Part shown: positions 54,701 through 61,620 of the stretch, piece after piece | Layout of the letters: each line of letters begins with the position of its first letter | Numbering within the stretch: the first letter of the stretch is position 1 | Assembly: GCA_029262375.1 (NCBI GenBank) | Contig: JAJCZM010000053.1 | Span: 204,447 to 268,446, forward strand | Direction: 5' to 3' | Origin: Deltaproteobacteria bacterium | Lineage (GTDB): Bacteria; Desulfobacterota; Binatia; UBA1149; SPBQ01 | Length of the DNA stretch: 64,000 bases | Notes under the pieces: generated by a model | Databases searched by the model: none | What the model was told of the DNA's origin: nothing | What the model saw: only the letters and a program-made list of their open reading frames with translations | Program-made: the position numbers and the translations under genes

Positions 54701-54842
54701 GCCGCGCAGCACTCGGACCGGATACCGAGGTCTGATCGCCGGTCGTGTAGGTGTTGACCTGTAACTCGTTGCCGTCGGCAATCGTGCTCGCGTGTGACGG
54801 AAGTGCGATGGAGAGCAAGAGTAGTAGGATCTTCAAAGTCAT
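51765..54842 (-). CDS. Secreted propeller-like/thrombospondin type-3 repeat protein
   Basis: 1025 residues with a short signal peptide (MTLKILLLLLSIALPSHA). Residues about 20-400 contain some seven propeller-like repeats of the type QVNTYTTGDQ...VVVFSGDGQDGS...IIAQRFDSSG. Residues about 410-870 are eight DNCP/DNCA-type thrombospondin type-3 units rich in Asp (DNCPAVSNVGQ, VGDACD, DSCPNDPDNDGD) that bind calcium. The last 130 residues (DVHQVRVVRKDEPGKTKLQAKA) form a beta module. The ATG at 54842 is chosen because it makes the signal peptide; the upstream frame is unlikely. Calcium-stabilised surface or adhesion protein is the likely role. Confidence 0.87.
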   Translation of the reverse strand: MTLKILLLLLSIALPSHASTIADGNELQVNTYTTGDQTSVSGPSAARLTGGEYVVVFSGDGQDGSQSGIIAQRFDSSGAGVGTHFIVNAYSTGDQLRPAVAALDAGGFVIVWDGPGPADTGRGIFARLFDATATPSSAEFVVNTYTPGTQYTPAVAQSPDGGFAIVWADTTGLDGSAHGIFARRFDSVGGATTPAVQANANGFSTQLAPATTIAPNGDAIIAWTSFGADGSGSGIVARRFDALLLPLGGDVAVNAQTVGNQRHPAVAIADDDGACVLVWSDDGAGDGSSSSVSARLFDEFLTPTGSDIQVNAYTTNAQRRPSAVRVAADGRFVVAWQSDGQDGDGYGIFAREFDDAGVPLTADYRVNTSGVGDQHHARGLATDGADNFLTVWQGPDDSGTGVFAQLYCSDDDDDTVCDLDDVCPGFDDKLDADLDTIPDDCDACPADPDDDGDTDGWCADMDNCPAVSNVGQADTDLDTVGDACDLCPGFDDLNDLDADALPDACDSCPNDPDNDGDSDGHCGDIDNCPAQPNASQLDTDTDTIGDACDTCPLDADNDADADTLCAENDNCPAVHNLAQGDADADSIGDVCDSCPLDPDDDADGDTFCADVDNCPLLMNMTQDDADSDGVGDPCDACPGFDDTADADGDTIADGCDVCPLDANDDGDGDTLCADVDNCPAVSNIGQTDTDTDSVGDACDACPGFDDTADADADGLPDACDSCANDPDNDIDGDLLCADSDNCPELANPGQVDSDGDDVGDTCDACAGFDDAVDADGDAIPDACDSCPNDPDNDSDGDLLCADVDNCAAIANASQDDADSDGVGDPCDPCPGDTVNDPDADGLCAASDNCPLAFNPSQIDADFDGLGNECDGDDAPGFDVHQVRVVRKDEPGKTKLQAKATLTVSPVPTVIDDLVAGGLAVVIGSSPGAIDSEIAAYFLDPSVCALKGLRVLCNDSAAGVRISFTHRSAPDPFRVRFKAKRQTLTSPGMVSVPMYVTLLTPANAIDRRGDATDCSATSKVVRCEGD
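52223..53616 (-). repeat. Tandem thrombospondin type-3 coding repeats
   Basis: Eight units of about 150-180 bases, each encoding a D-x-C-P / G-D-x-C-D core, diverged at third positions. The GAC/GTC-rich composition keeps several other frames open on both strands. Recombination between units could change protein length. Confidence 0.85.
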
Positions 54843-55195
54843 GATGTGTTGCCGCCGCGAGGCCTTACCACCGCCGCCCACGCTCGTCCGACAAAATGTC
54901 GTTCTCGTGCGGTGGAAACTGTTTCGATCGATGAGGAAAAGGCGATTCGAATTAGGCAATACATTGCCGTTCGAATCGATGTCAACGCTTCTCTCGGTAG
55001 GCCACGGCAAACCCTCGTGCCGCTACGGGATCGTCTGTAGGGAAGCGGTGTAAGTGCTCCGGAGTATGAATGTGGGGGTTGGCCCGATCTACGACGGCGC
55101 AATGAGGCAACAACGATAGGCGCGTCGCCGCGTGGCAGAACGGGCGTTGCTGTTGCGGCCGCTCGGTGCGCGCAGAGCGCTCTCGTCGGCCTTCT
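54843..55195. other. 353-bp intergenic region between two secreted-protein genes
   Basis: No gene seen. It contains the hairpin at 54943-54978 and presumably the promoter of the TSP3 gene. Both flanking genes are on the minus strand. Confidence 0.5.
54943..54978 (-). terminator. Bulged palindromic hairpin, possible terminator of the propeller gene
   Basis: Outer stem CGATTCGAA/TTCGAATCG (9 bp) and inner stem GGCAAT/ATTGCC (6 bp) with a 2-base loop, separated by an internal bulge. Read on the minus strand it is followed by CCTTTTCC. It lies 217 bases after the gene at 55196-56926. A regulatory site for the TSP3 gene is an alternative. Confidence 0.45.
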
Positions 55196-56926
55196 CTACG
55201 GGCAGCTAGGGCAGGTTAGTGTCACGTCGATGCCTACGGCCTTCTGCAGCACTCGGAGCGCGTCGCTCGCGGTGACCGTACCCGAGTCGTCTACGTCGCA
55301 AACGCAAGCAAGACAGCTCGCGAGTCCGACGGCGGTGTTGAGAATGAAGAGGGCGTCGGTTGCCGTGACGACCCGAGCGACGTCGCCGGCGGCGCGGGTC
55401 GTTTGGGCCGTTCCGGCCGGGAGGGGCGCATGCGTGCGAAGCCCCGAGGTGCTCGGATCGCCGCACTCGCCGGTCGGCGGCGCAGCGAGGGGGTCGCATT
55501 GCTCGTCCTCGTCCGTATCGAGGCAGAAGCGCCGCGACTGAACGCTCGTCGCACTGTCGTCGTCTCCGCCGGCCGACGTGTAACTTGTCCACGTGACGAC
55601 GAACGTGCCGCTGCTGTTTGCGGCCAGCGCCGGTCGTTCTTGATCGGTGAAGTCCGGGGTGTTGACCAGTAGGGGCGGTCCTTCGGGCTCGGCCGATGCG
55701 TCGAACGCGCGCACGAAGATGCCGATGCGATCCTGGCTCGGGTCGGACAACGTGAAAGGCCCTTCACCGTCCCAGACGACGACGAAGCCCCCGCCGTCGC
55801 GCGCTGTGATATCGGGGTAGCGCTGCCAGCCGGTCGTGAAGCTGTTGACGGCGAACTCGCCTGTGGCGGGGGTGCCGTCGTTGTCGAACAGGCGCGCGGT
55901 CACCGTGAAGTCGTAGTCGGCGGTTGTCGAGCCGTAGCTCGTCCAGGCGACGACGAATCGCCCGTTATCGAGATAGGCGGCCTTCGGCGTGCTCTGAGAA
56001 CTCGACGTGTAGACGTTCACCTGTACGTCTCCGCCTTGCGCGACCGCGGCGGAGTCGAAACTGCGTGCGACGACTGACAGTCCGTCGGTGTCGTCGCCGG
56101 GCGATGCGTTCTGGCTGACCCAGACGACGGCGAAGCGTCCGCCGTCGTCCATCGCGATGGCCGGCAGGGTCTGTAAGCCGGTCGTGTAGCTGTTGACGAC
56201 GAACTGAGTGCCTACGGGGATGCCGTCGGAATCGAAGCGTCGCGCCACGATGTTTTTCGGATCGATCGGTCCGACGTTTCCGTTGGCGGTCGGGGTACCG
56301 GTGGTTTCGGTCAACGATGCGAACACGTCAGCCGTGCTTCCCCACACGACGATGAAGTTGCCGTCGGCATCGGATGCGACCTGTGGCCGGTCCAAGGTGT
56401 CTGCCGTCGTTACGGCCGTCTCCGGAAGCGCGAAGTCGTTGCTTCCGAGCGGACCGGTATCGTTCACGAAGCGTCCGAGAATACTGTCGCTGGATCCGCC
56501 CAGAAAAGGGCGCGCGGCTTGGCGAACGACCACGAAGTCCGTTTCCGAAACCGGCGCGATCGAAGGGAAGGCATCGGAGTTCGGTGTGAATGCATTGACC
56601 GCGAACTCATCGCCGCCGGCGGTATCGTCGGACGCGAACCCTCGTCCGCGGATCTCCAACTCGGCTCCGGGCGCCGAAGGGACCAGTCCATACCAAACGA
56701 CGACATAACTGCCGTCGGGCAAGACCGCGACGTCGGAGCCGCGCTGCGCGTCCGTCGTCAGAGTATTCACCTGCTGTTCGTCGCCGAGAAACAAGACGTG
56801 TGCCGGTGCCACTGTGGGTGAGACCGCTACGACACCCGCCGCGCCCGCCAGGCCCGCCACGACGGCCAGACGCAATCGACACAATCGAACGGATGCAGTG
56901 TGTCGTTTTGAACGGGTCGAGGTCAC
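55196..56926 (-). CDS. Secreted propeller-like protein with dockerin-like end
   Basis: 576 residues with signal peptide (LRLAVVAGLAGAAGVVAV, cut near APAHV). About seven strand repeats of the form QQVNTLTTDAQ...DGSYVVVWYG...and FDSDGIPVGTQFVVNSYTTGLQ...GGRFAVVW occupy residues 45-455, the same unit as in the TSP3 protein. The last 60 residues repeat the dockerin-like module: VVTATDALFILNTAVG, CLACVCDVDDSGTVTASDALRVLQKAVG and CPSCP. A GTG start is used; the frame has no better one. Surface display is likely, through an unknown anchor. Confidence 0.86.
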   Translation of the reverse strand: MTSTRSKRHTASVRLCRLRLAVVAGLAGAAGVVAVSPTVAPAHVLFLGDEQQVNTLTTDAQRGSDVAVLPDGSYVVVWYGLVPSAPGAELEIRGRGFASDDTAGGDEFAVNAFTPNSDAFPSIAPVSETDFVVVRQAARPFLGGSSDSILGRFVNDTGPLGSNDFALPETAVTTADTLDRPQVASDADGNFIVVWGSTADVFASLTETTGTPTANGNVGPIDPKNIVARRFDSDGIPVGTQFVVNSYTTGLQTLPAIAMDDGGRFAVVWVSQNASPGDDTDGLSVVARSFDSAAVAQGGDVQVNVYTSSSQSTPKAAYLDNGRFVVAWTSYGSTTADYDFTVTARLFDNDGTPATGEFAVNSFTTGWQRYPDITARDGGGFVVVWDGEGPFTLSDPSQDRIGIFVRAFDASAEPEGPPLLVNTPDFTDQERPALAANSSGTFVVTWTSYTSAGGDDDSATSVQSRRFCLDTDEDEQCDPLAAPPTGECGDPSTSGLRTHAPLPAGTAQTTRAAGDVARVVTATDALFILNTAVGLASCLACVCDVDDSGTVTASDALRVLQKAVGIDVTLTCPSCP

Positions 56927-57116
56927 GAGGAAGCCATCTCAAGCTCAAAGTTTTATAGAGATTCGACTGAGTCAATTGCGACTGAGGAACAGAGCGTCGC
57001 CGGGCGGTAAGCCGAGCGCGGCGGCGCGGCGAGCAGCCTGCCGCGCTTTCGCTTCGTCTGCTCCTTTAATGTAGCTAGACGACTCGGATTCTTCCGCAAG
57101 AGAAGCAGCCCCAGCC

Positions 57117-58508
57117 ATGCCAATGACGCTCGACCCTTCAGCCGTATCCCGGATTTTCTCGCCCATCGTCGGCGACGTTCACGTCACCGTGGGCGACGCG
57201 ATGAGTGACGACTACTTTCAAGACGAATCGCTCACGAGCGAGGGCGTACGGCCACTTGCCGTCGTCTGCCCGGGCAGCGACGAAGAGGTGGCGGCGGTCG
57301 TCAAGGCCGCCGATGAACACGGGATTCCGTTGACCGCTCGTGGCGCCGGCACGGGGCTGTCGGGTGCATGCGTTCCGCGCGAGGACGGCATCGTCCTATC
57401 GCTCGAACGCATGAATCGAATTCTCGAGATCGACACCGAGAACTTCGTGGCAGTTGTCGAGCCCGGTGTTCGTCTCGACCAACTCGACGCAGAACTCAAG
57501 GAACTCGGACTCGTCTACCCGGTGTATCCCGGTGAATATAGCGCCAGCCTCGGCGGTAACGTCAACACCAACGCGGGCGGGATGCGCGCGGTCAAGTACG
57601 GGGTGACGCGCAACAACGTTCTCGGTCTCGAGGCAGCTCTGCCTAACGGCAGCATCATCAAGTGCGGCGGCAAGATCTTCAAGGGATCCACGGGTTACGA
57701 TCTCACGCAGCTGATCATCGGATCGGAAGGTACGCTCGCCGTCTGCACGAAGGCATACCTGCGTCTCTACGTGCGTCCGCAACACGGCGCGACCGTGCTC
57801 GCACCGTTCGCGACTCTAGAAGACGTTACGAAGGCGGTACCGCGTGTCGTGGCGAGCGGTGTCGGACCGCTGATGTTGGAATACATCGACCTCATGACGA
57901 TGGCGGCGATGGTCGATCAGCTCGAACTGAAGTTCGGCGTCAAAGAGGAAGTGCGCGACAAGGCGCTGGCGTATCTCGTGATCGCACTGGAAGATACCCA
58001 TAAGGATCGGCTCGACGATGATACCGTCATCGTTGGCGAGTTGCTGGCCGAACTGGGTGCGATCGACGTCTACGTATTGCCCCCGGCGGCGGCCACGCAG
58101 TTGATCGAGGCGCGCGAGAAAGCCTTTTGGCTGGCGAAATCGAACGGAGCGAACGACATCATCGACGTCGTCGTGCCGCGTGCCGCCATCGCCGAGTTCA
58201 TGCAGAAGGTCAGCGAGGTGTCTGCCGAAACCGGTTCGCTCATTGTCGGCTGCGGTCACGCGGGAGACGGCAACGTGCACATGGGGATCTTCCAGGGCGA
58301 TGAAACGATGCGCTCGAAAGCGCTCAAGTCACTCTTTCAAGCCAGTATGGATCTCGGCGGTGCAATTTCGGGCGAGCACGGCATCGGCAAAGCGAAGAAG
58401 AGCTACTTCTTGGAACTCGAAGATCCCGCAAAGGTTGACCTCATGAGAGGAATCAAGCGAGCGTTCGATCCCAACGGAATTCTGAACCCGGGTACGGTGT
58501 TCGACTAG
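57117..58508 (+). CDS. FAD-binding 2-hydroxyacid oxidase (GlcD/D-lactate dehydrogenase-like)
   Basis: 463 residues of the VAO family: FAD-binding loop LTARGAGTGLSGACVP near 72-87, GGNVNTNAGGMRAVKYGV, and the C-terminal domain with GCGHAGDGNVHMGIF (about 379-393) and SGEHGIGKAKKSYF (about 417-430). It oxidises a D-2-hydroxyacid such as glycolate or D-lactate; the electron acceptor is unknown and no GlcE/GlcF partner is seen. It is followed by a ThDP-dependent enzyme, so its product may be a 2-oxoacid used by that enzyme. A 190-bp gap divides it from the divergent secreted-protein gene. Confidence 0.9.
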   Translation: MPMTLDPSAVSRIFSPIVGDVHVTVGDAMSDDYFQDESLTSEGVRPLAVVCPGSDEEVAAVVKAADEHGIPLTARGAGTGLSGACVPREDGIVLSLERMNRILEIDTENFVAVVEPGVRLDQLDAELKELGLVYPVYPGEYSASLGGNVNTNAGGMRAVKYGVTRNNVLGLEAALPNGSIIKCGGKIFKGSTGYDLTQLIIGSEGTLAVCTKAYLRLYVRPQHGATVLAPFATLEDVTKAVPRVVASGVGPLMLEYIDLMTMAAMVDQLELKFGVKEEVRDKALAYLVIALEDTHKDRLDDDTVIVGELLAELGAIDVYVLPPAAATQLIEAREKAFWLAKSNGANDIIDVVVPRAAIAEFMQKVSEVSAETGSLIVGCGHAGDGNVHMGIFQGDETMRSKALKSLFQASMDLGGAISGEHGIGKAKKSYFLELEDPAKVDLMRGIKRAFDPNGILNPGTVFD

Positions 58509-58562
58509 CGTCGCCGGCTCGCCAGCCCCCTTTAACTCAATGGATCGCAGTGGAGCAGTTTT

Positions 58563-60128
58563 ATGTCTGAAATGAACGGTGCGCGAGCGCTGGTTCGAAC
58601 CCTGGTCGACTCCAAAGTCGACGTTTGTTTTTCGAATCCCGGAACGTCTGAAATGCACTTCGTCGCAGCGCTTGACGACGTTCCCGAGATGCGTGGAGTG
58701 TTGGCGCTGTTCGAAGGCGTAGCGACCGGCGCGGCCGACGGCTTCGCGCGCATGGCCGATCGGCCGGCGGCGACGCTGTTGCATTTGGGCCCCGGGCTGG
58801 GAAACGGACTTGCGAATTTGCACAACGCGCGCAAGGGCAACGTTCCGGTCGTCAACATCGTCGGCGATCATGCGACCTATCACACGCGCTACGATGCACA
58901 GTTGCAGTCCGACATCGTGTCGGTGGCGAGCAATGTTTCTTCATGGATTCGGACGTCGCAAAAGCCCGGCGATACCGGGCGCGACGCGGCCGAGGCCGTC
59001 GCTGCGGCGATCGGCCCTCCCGGGCAAGTTGCAACGCTGATTCTTCCGGCCGACGCGTGCTGGTTGGAAGGCGGCGTGGTTGCGGCGCCGATCGCTCCGA
59101 AGGCGCCGGCCGATGTGGCAGGCGATACCATCGATGAGATCGCCAAAATTCTGCAGTCGGGCGAGCCGGCGGGCTTGCTGCTCGGCGGATCGAATTTGCG
59201 AAAGCCGGCTCTTATGGAAGCCGCGCGGGTTTGCGAGAAAAGCGGCGCGTTGTTCTTGAGCGAAACCTTTCCGACGCGTCTCGAACGCGGGCCCGGCCTT
59301 CCCGAGCCCGCACGGCTTCCATATCTCGCCGAGTTCGCAATGGCGCAGCTCGACGGTCTCAAGCATCTGATTCTTGTAGGCACGAAGTCACCGGTGAGCT
59401 TCTTCGCGTACCCGAACAAGCCGAGTGATCTCGTACCCGAAGGCTGCACGGTACACACACTGGCAACTATTAGTGACGACGGCGTGACGGCGCTCGCGAA
59501 TCTTGCCGACGCGCTCGGAGCGCCTCGCGAGGTCAAAGGATTGCAGGCTGCCGCCCGGCCCGGACGTCCGACGGGCGGGCTCACCGCCGACGCCGTCGCG
59601 CAGGCCGTCGGTGCGCTACTCCCCGAGGGAGCGGTGGTCTGCGACGAAGCGAACACGTCCGGTCTCACTATTCCGGCTCATACGGCGGGTAGTGCGCCAC
59701 ACGATTGGCTGTGCCTCACCGGCGGAGCGATCGGCATCGGTCCGGCGTTGGCGACCGGTGCGGCTATTGCGTGCCCGGATCGCAAAGTCGTGTCGCTCGA
59801 AGCCGACGGAAGCGCGCTCTACACGATTCAGGCGCTGTGGACGCAGGCGCGCGAAGGGCTCGACGTCAAGACAATCATCTTCAACAACCGCTCGTACTCG
59901 ATCCTGAACATGGAGTTGGATCGTGTCGGCGCCGGCGCCGGCGGTCCGAAGGCGAAGCAGATGCTCGATCTGTCGGGCCCGGACATGGATTTCGTCGCGA
60001 TCGCGAACGGGTTCGGCGTGCCTGCCAGTCGCGCGGAGAGTGCCGACGATATTGCGAACCAACTCGAACGCGCACTGGCTGAGCCGGGTCCGGCGCTCAT
60101 CGAGGCGATCGTCGATCCGATGTTCTAG
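58563..60128 (+). CDS. ThDP-dependent enzyme, acetolactate synthase/decarboxylase-like
   Basis: 521 residues of the IlvB/benzoylformate decarboxylase superfamily: NPGTSEMHF near 25-33, the ThDP-activating Glu51 (LALFEGVATGAADG), His74 in LLHLGPGLGNGLANLH, and the cofactor-binding region EADGSALYTIQALWTQ to FNNRSYSILNMEL near 412-445. Glu51 excludes glyoxylate carboligase. His74 matches the active-site His of benzoylformate decarboxylase, but the second His of that enzyme has no visible equivalent. Acts on a 2-oxoacid, perhaps the product of the upstream oxidase. Confidence 0.88.
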   Translation: MSEMNGARALVRTLVDSKVDVCFSNPGTSEMHFVAALDDVPEMRGVLALFEGVATGAADGFARMADRPAATLLHLGPGLGNGLANLHNARKGNVPVVNIVGDHATYHTRYDAQLQSDIVSVASNVSSWIRTSQKPGDTGRDAAEAVAAAIGPPGQVATLILPADACWLEGGVVAAPIAPKAPADVAGDTIDEIAKILQSGEPAGLLLGGSNLRKPALMEAARVCEKSGALFLSETFPTRLERGPGLPEPARLPYLAEFAMAQLDGLKHLILVGTKSPVSFFAYPNKPSDLVPEGCTVHTLATISDDGVTALANLADALGAPREVKGLQAAARPGRPTGGLTADAVAQAVGALLPEGAVVCDEANTSGLTIPAHTAGSAPHDWLCLTGGAIGIGPALATGAAIACPDRKVVSLEADGSALYTIQALWTQAREGLDVKTIIFNNRSYSILNMELDRVGAGAGGPKAKQMLDLSGPDMDFVAIANGFGVPASRAESADDIANQLERALAEPGPALIEAIVDPMF

Positions 60129-60152
60129 GCGGGTGTAGAGGACAAACGCGAC

Positions 60153-60839
60153 GTGAATTCGTTCGAACGACTTCGGGGCGACGCCGACCTTGCCGTCTAC
60201 ATCGACCTGAAGAGCCCGTATGCCTACATCGCGATCGCGCCGACGCGCGCGATGGCACGGCGCGCGGGCGTCGCCATTGATTGGCGACCGTTCACTCTCG
60301 ACATCCCGAGCTACATGGGATCGGCCGAACTCGATACCAAGGGAACGGTCGCTCGCTCGGAGCGCAGTCCGCAACAATGGAAGGGGGTCAAATACGCCTA
60401 CGCCGACGTGAGGCGCTACGCGAATCTGACCGGCAAGACCGTGCGCGGGACGATCAAGATCTGGGACTCCGCCGAGGCCGCAGTCGCGATGCTGTGGGCG
60501 AAACGTCAGGGTGCCGAGCTCTTCGATCGATTTCTCGACGCCGTCTACGTTCGGTTCTGGAAGCGTGATCTCGATATCGACAGCATCGAGCAGATTGCCG
60601 AAGTACTCGATGGTGTAGGCGTCGAGACGACCGGCTTCGAAGACTTCCTCGCGGGCGAAGGCCGAGCCGAACATGATCGTCTGAACGCGCGGGCGTTTGA
60701 CGCCGGTGTCTACGGTGTACCGACATTTCTCGTGGACGATGAGATGTGGTTCGGGCGAGAGCACCTTCCGCGCATCGCATGGCTGCTCGACGGCAAAAGG
60801 GGAGCCGCCCCCGATGTCGCCAACCGGAGCTTTTCGTGA
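60153..60839 (+). CDS. DsbA-fold protein, 2-hydroxychromene-2-carboxylate isomerase-like
   Basis: 228 residues with the DsbA thioredoxin fold lacking CXXC: VYIDLKSPYAYIAIAPTRAM at the start has SPYAY in place of the Cys pair, a sign of the GSH-dependent isomerase group (HCCA isomerase/GST kappa-like). GVPTFLVDDEMWFGREHLPRIAWLL is the conserved end. It may isomerise a cis-double-bond intermediate of aromatic breakdown. A GTG start is used. The last bases overlap the next gene as GTGA. Confidence 0.87.
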   Translation: MNSFERLRGDADLAVYIDLKSPYAYIAIAPTRAMARRAGVAIDWRPFTLDIPSYMGSAELDTKGTVARSERSPQQWKGVKYAYADVRRYANLTGKTVRGTIKIWDSAEAAVAMLWAKRQGAELFDRFLDAVYVRFWKRDLDIDSIEQIAEVLDGVGVETTGFEDFLAGEGRAEHDRLNARAFDAGVYGVPTFLVDDEMWFGREHLPRIAWLLDGKRGAAPDVANRSFS

Positions 60840-61552
60840 CGACCGCGGGAGCCGCCGACCTCGCCAACGCGCGCGTGACGATCGCGCTGGATCTACGCCA
60901 TCCGCTGTCCTATCTCGCGCTGGCTCCAGCCCAGCAACTCGAAAGCGAACTAGACGAGCCCATCAACTGGTTACCAATCTCCGTACCGCCGTTGAAGGCA
61001 CCAACGGTGCCGGTGGGAGGGACACCAACGGTGCCGGTGACCGGAACGTCGAGCACGCCAACGCCCGAATTCCCAGTGGCTGACGATCGCGGTGTTCGTC
61101 ATCGTCGCAATCGTGCTCACGCGATCGCGCGCGAAATCGAGGTCTACGGCGAAGCGCAGGGCTTGGTCGTGCGCGACTACTATCGTAGCGGCACGGCTGA
61201 ATGTGCCAATCGGGGTTGGCTCTGGATGCGCACGCACTGCAGAGATCGACTCGCCGCCTATTTGTCGCAGGTTTTTCGTCGTTACTGGTGTGTCGAATTG
61301 GACGTGGCCGATGATGCCGCGATCGCGGCGTGTATCGGTGAGATCGCTGGAATCGCCGCCGCCGACGACTATCTTGACTGGTCGTCGCGCGCCGGCGCGC
61401 AGAGCGTGGTTCGTGTAACGGACGAATTGGCTGAGGCCGGCATATTCTCCTCGCCGGCATACGTCATCGACGGCGAGGTGTTCTACGGTCGTCAGCACCT
61501 GGCGATGATCCGATGGATTCTCGCAGGGCGAAACGGTCCGGTTCCCATTTGA
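60836..61552 (+). CDS. DsbA-fold protein, second copy with repeat insertion
   Basis: 238 residues, same fold as the upstream gene: ALDLRHPLSYLALAPAQQLESEL at the start, SSPAYVIDGEVFYGRQHLAMIRWIL near the end, no CXXC. The segment between residues 52 and 80 is a Thr/Pro/Val-rich insertion (APTVPVGGTPTVPVTGT) encoded by a duplicated 17-base unit. Downstream RGVRHRRNRAHAIAREIEVYG resumes the family-like pattern. A GTG start with a GTGA overlap at 60836-60839 indicates coupling; the two proteins may work as a pair. Confidence 0.83.
   Translation: MTTAGAADLANARVTIALDLRHPLSYLALAPAQQLESELDEPINWLPISVPPLKAPTVPVGGTPTVPVTGTSSTPTPEFPVADDRGVRHRRNRAHAIAREIEVYGEAQGLVVRDYYRSGTAECANRGWLWMRTHCRDRLAAYLSQVFRRYWCVELDVADDAAIAACIGEIAGIAAADDYLDWSSRAGAQSVVRVTDELAEAGIFSSPAYVIDGEVFYGRQHLAMIRWILAGRNGPVPI
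60999..61039 (+). repeat. Direct repeat of 17 bases inside the second DsbA-fold gene
   Basis: CACCAACGGTGCCGGTG occurs at 60999-61015 and again at 61023-61039, a 24-base period that keeps the reading frame and encodes two PTVPV units. It looks like a recent in-frame expansion. Confidence 0.85.
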
Positions 61553-61620
61553 TCGTGCGTTCCGTCACAATCTGAGATCACTGCCCCGGCTACTCGTCGG
61601 ACGCGCGTACGGACAGACAC

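Noticed and set aside
41146..56926. A complete cellulosome
   Set aside because: Only dockerin-like tails are present; no cohesin, scaffoldin or glycoside hydrolase is seen.
56927..57116. Cyclic-di-GMP-type riboswitch upstream of the secreted-protein gene
   Set aside because: Some GC-rich stem material and a CAAAG-like element occur, but the consensus core could not be matched.
56972..57166. 64-residue minus-strand frame between the propeller gene and the FAD oxidase
   Set aside because: Overlaps the start of the oxidase gene and shows only low-complexity Ala/Arg.
57117..60128. Glycolate oxidase plus glyoxylate carboligase pathway
   Set aside because: The ThDP enzyme keeps the activating Glu that carboligase lacks, and GlcE/GlcF subunits are missing.
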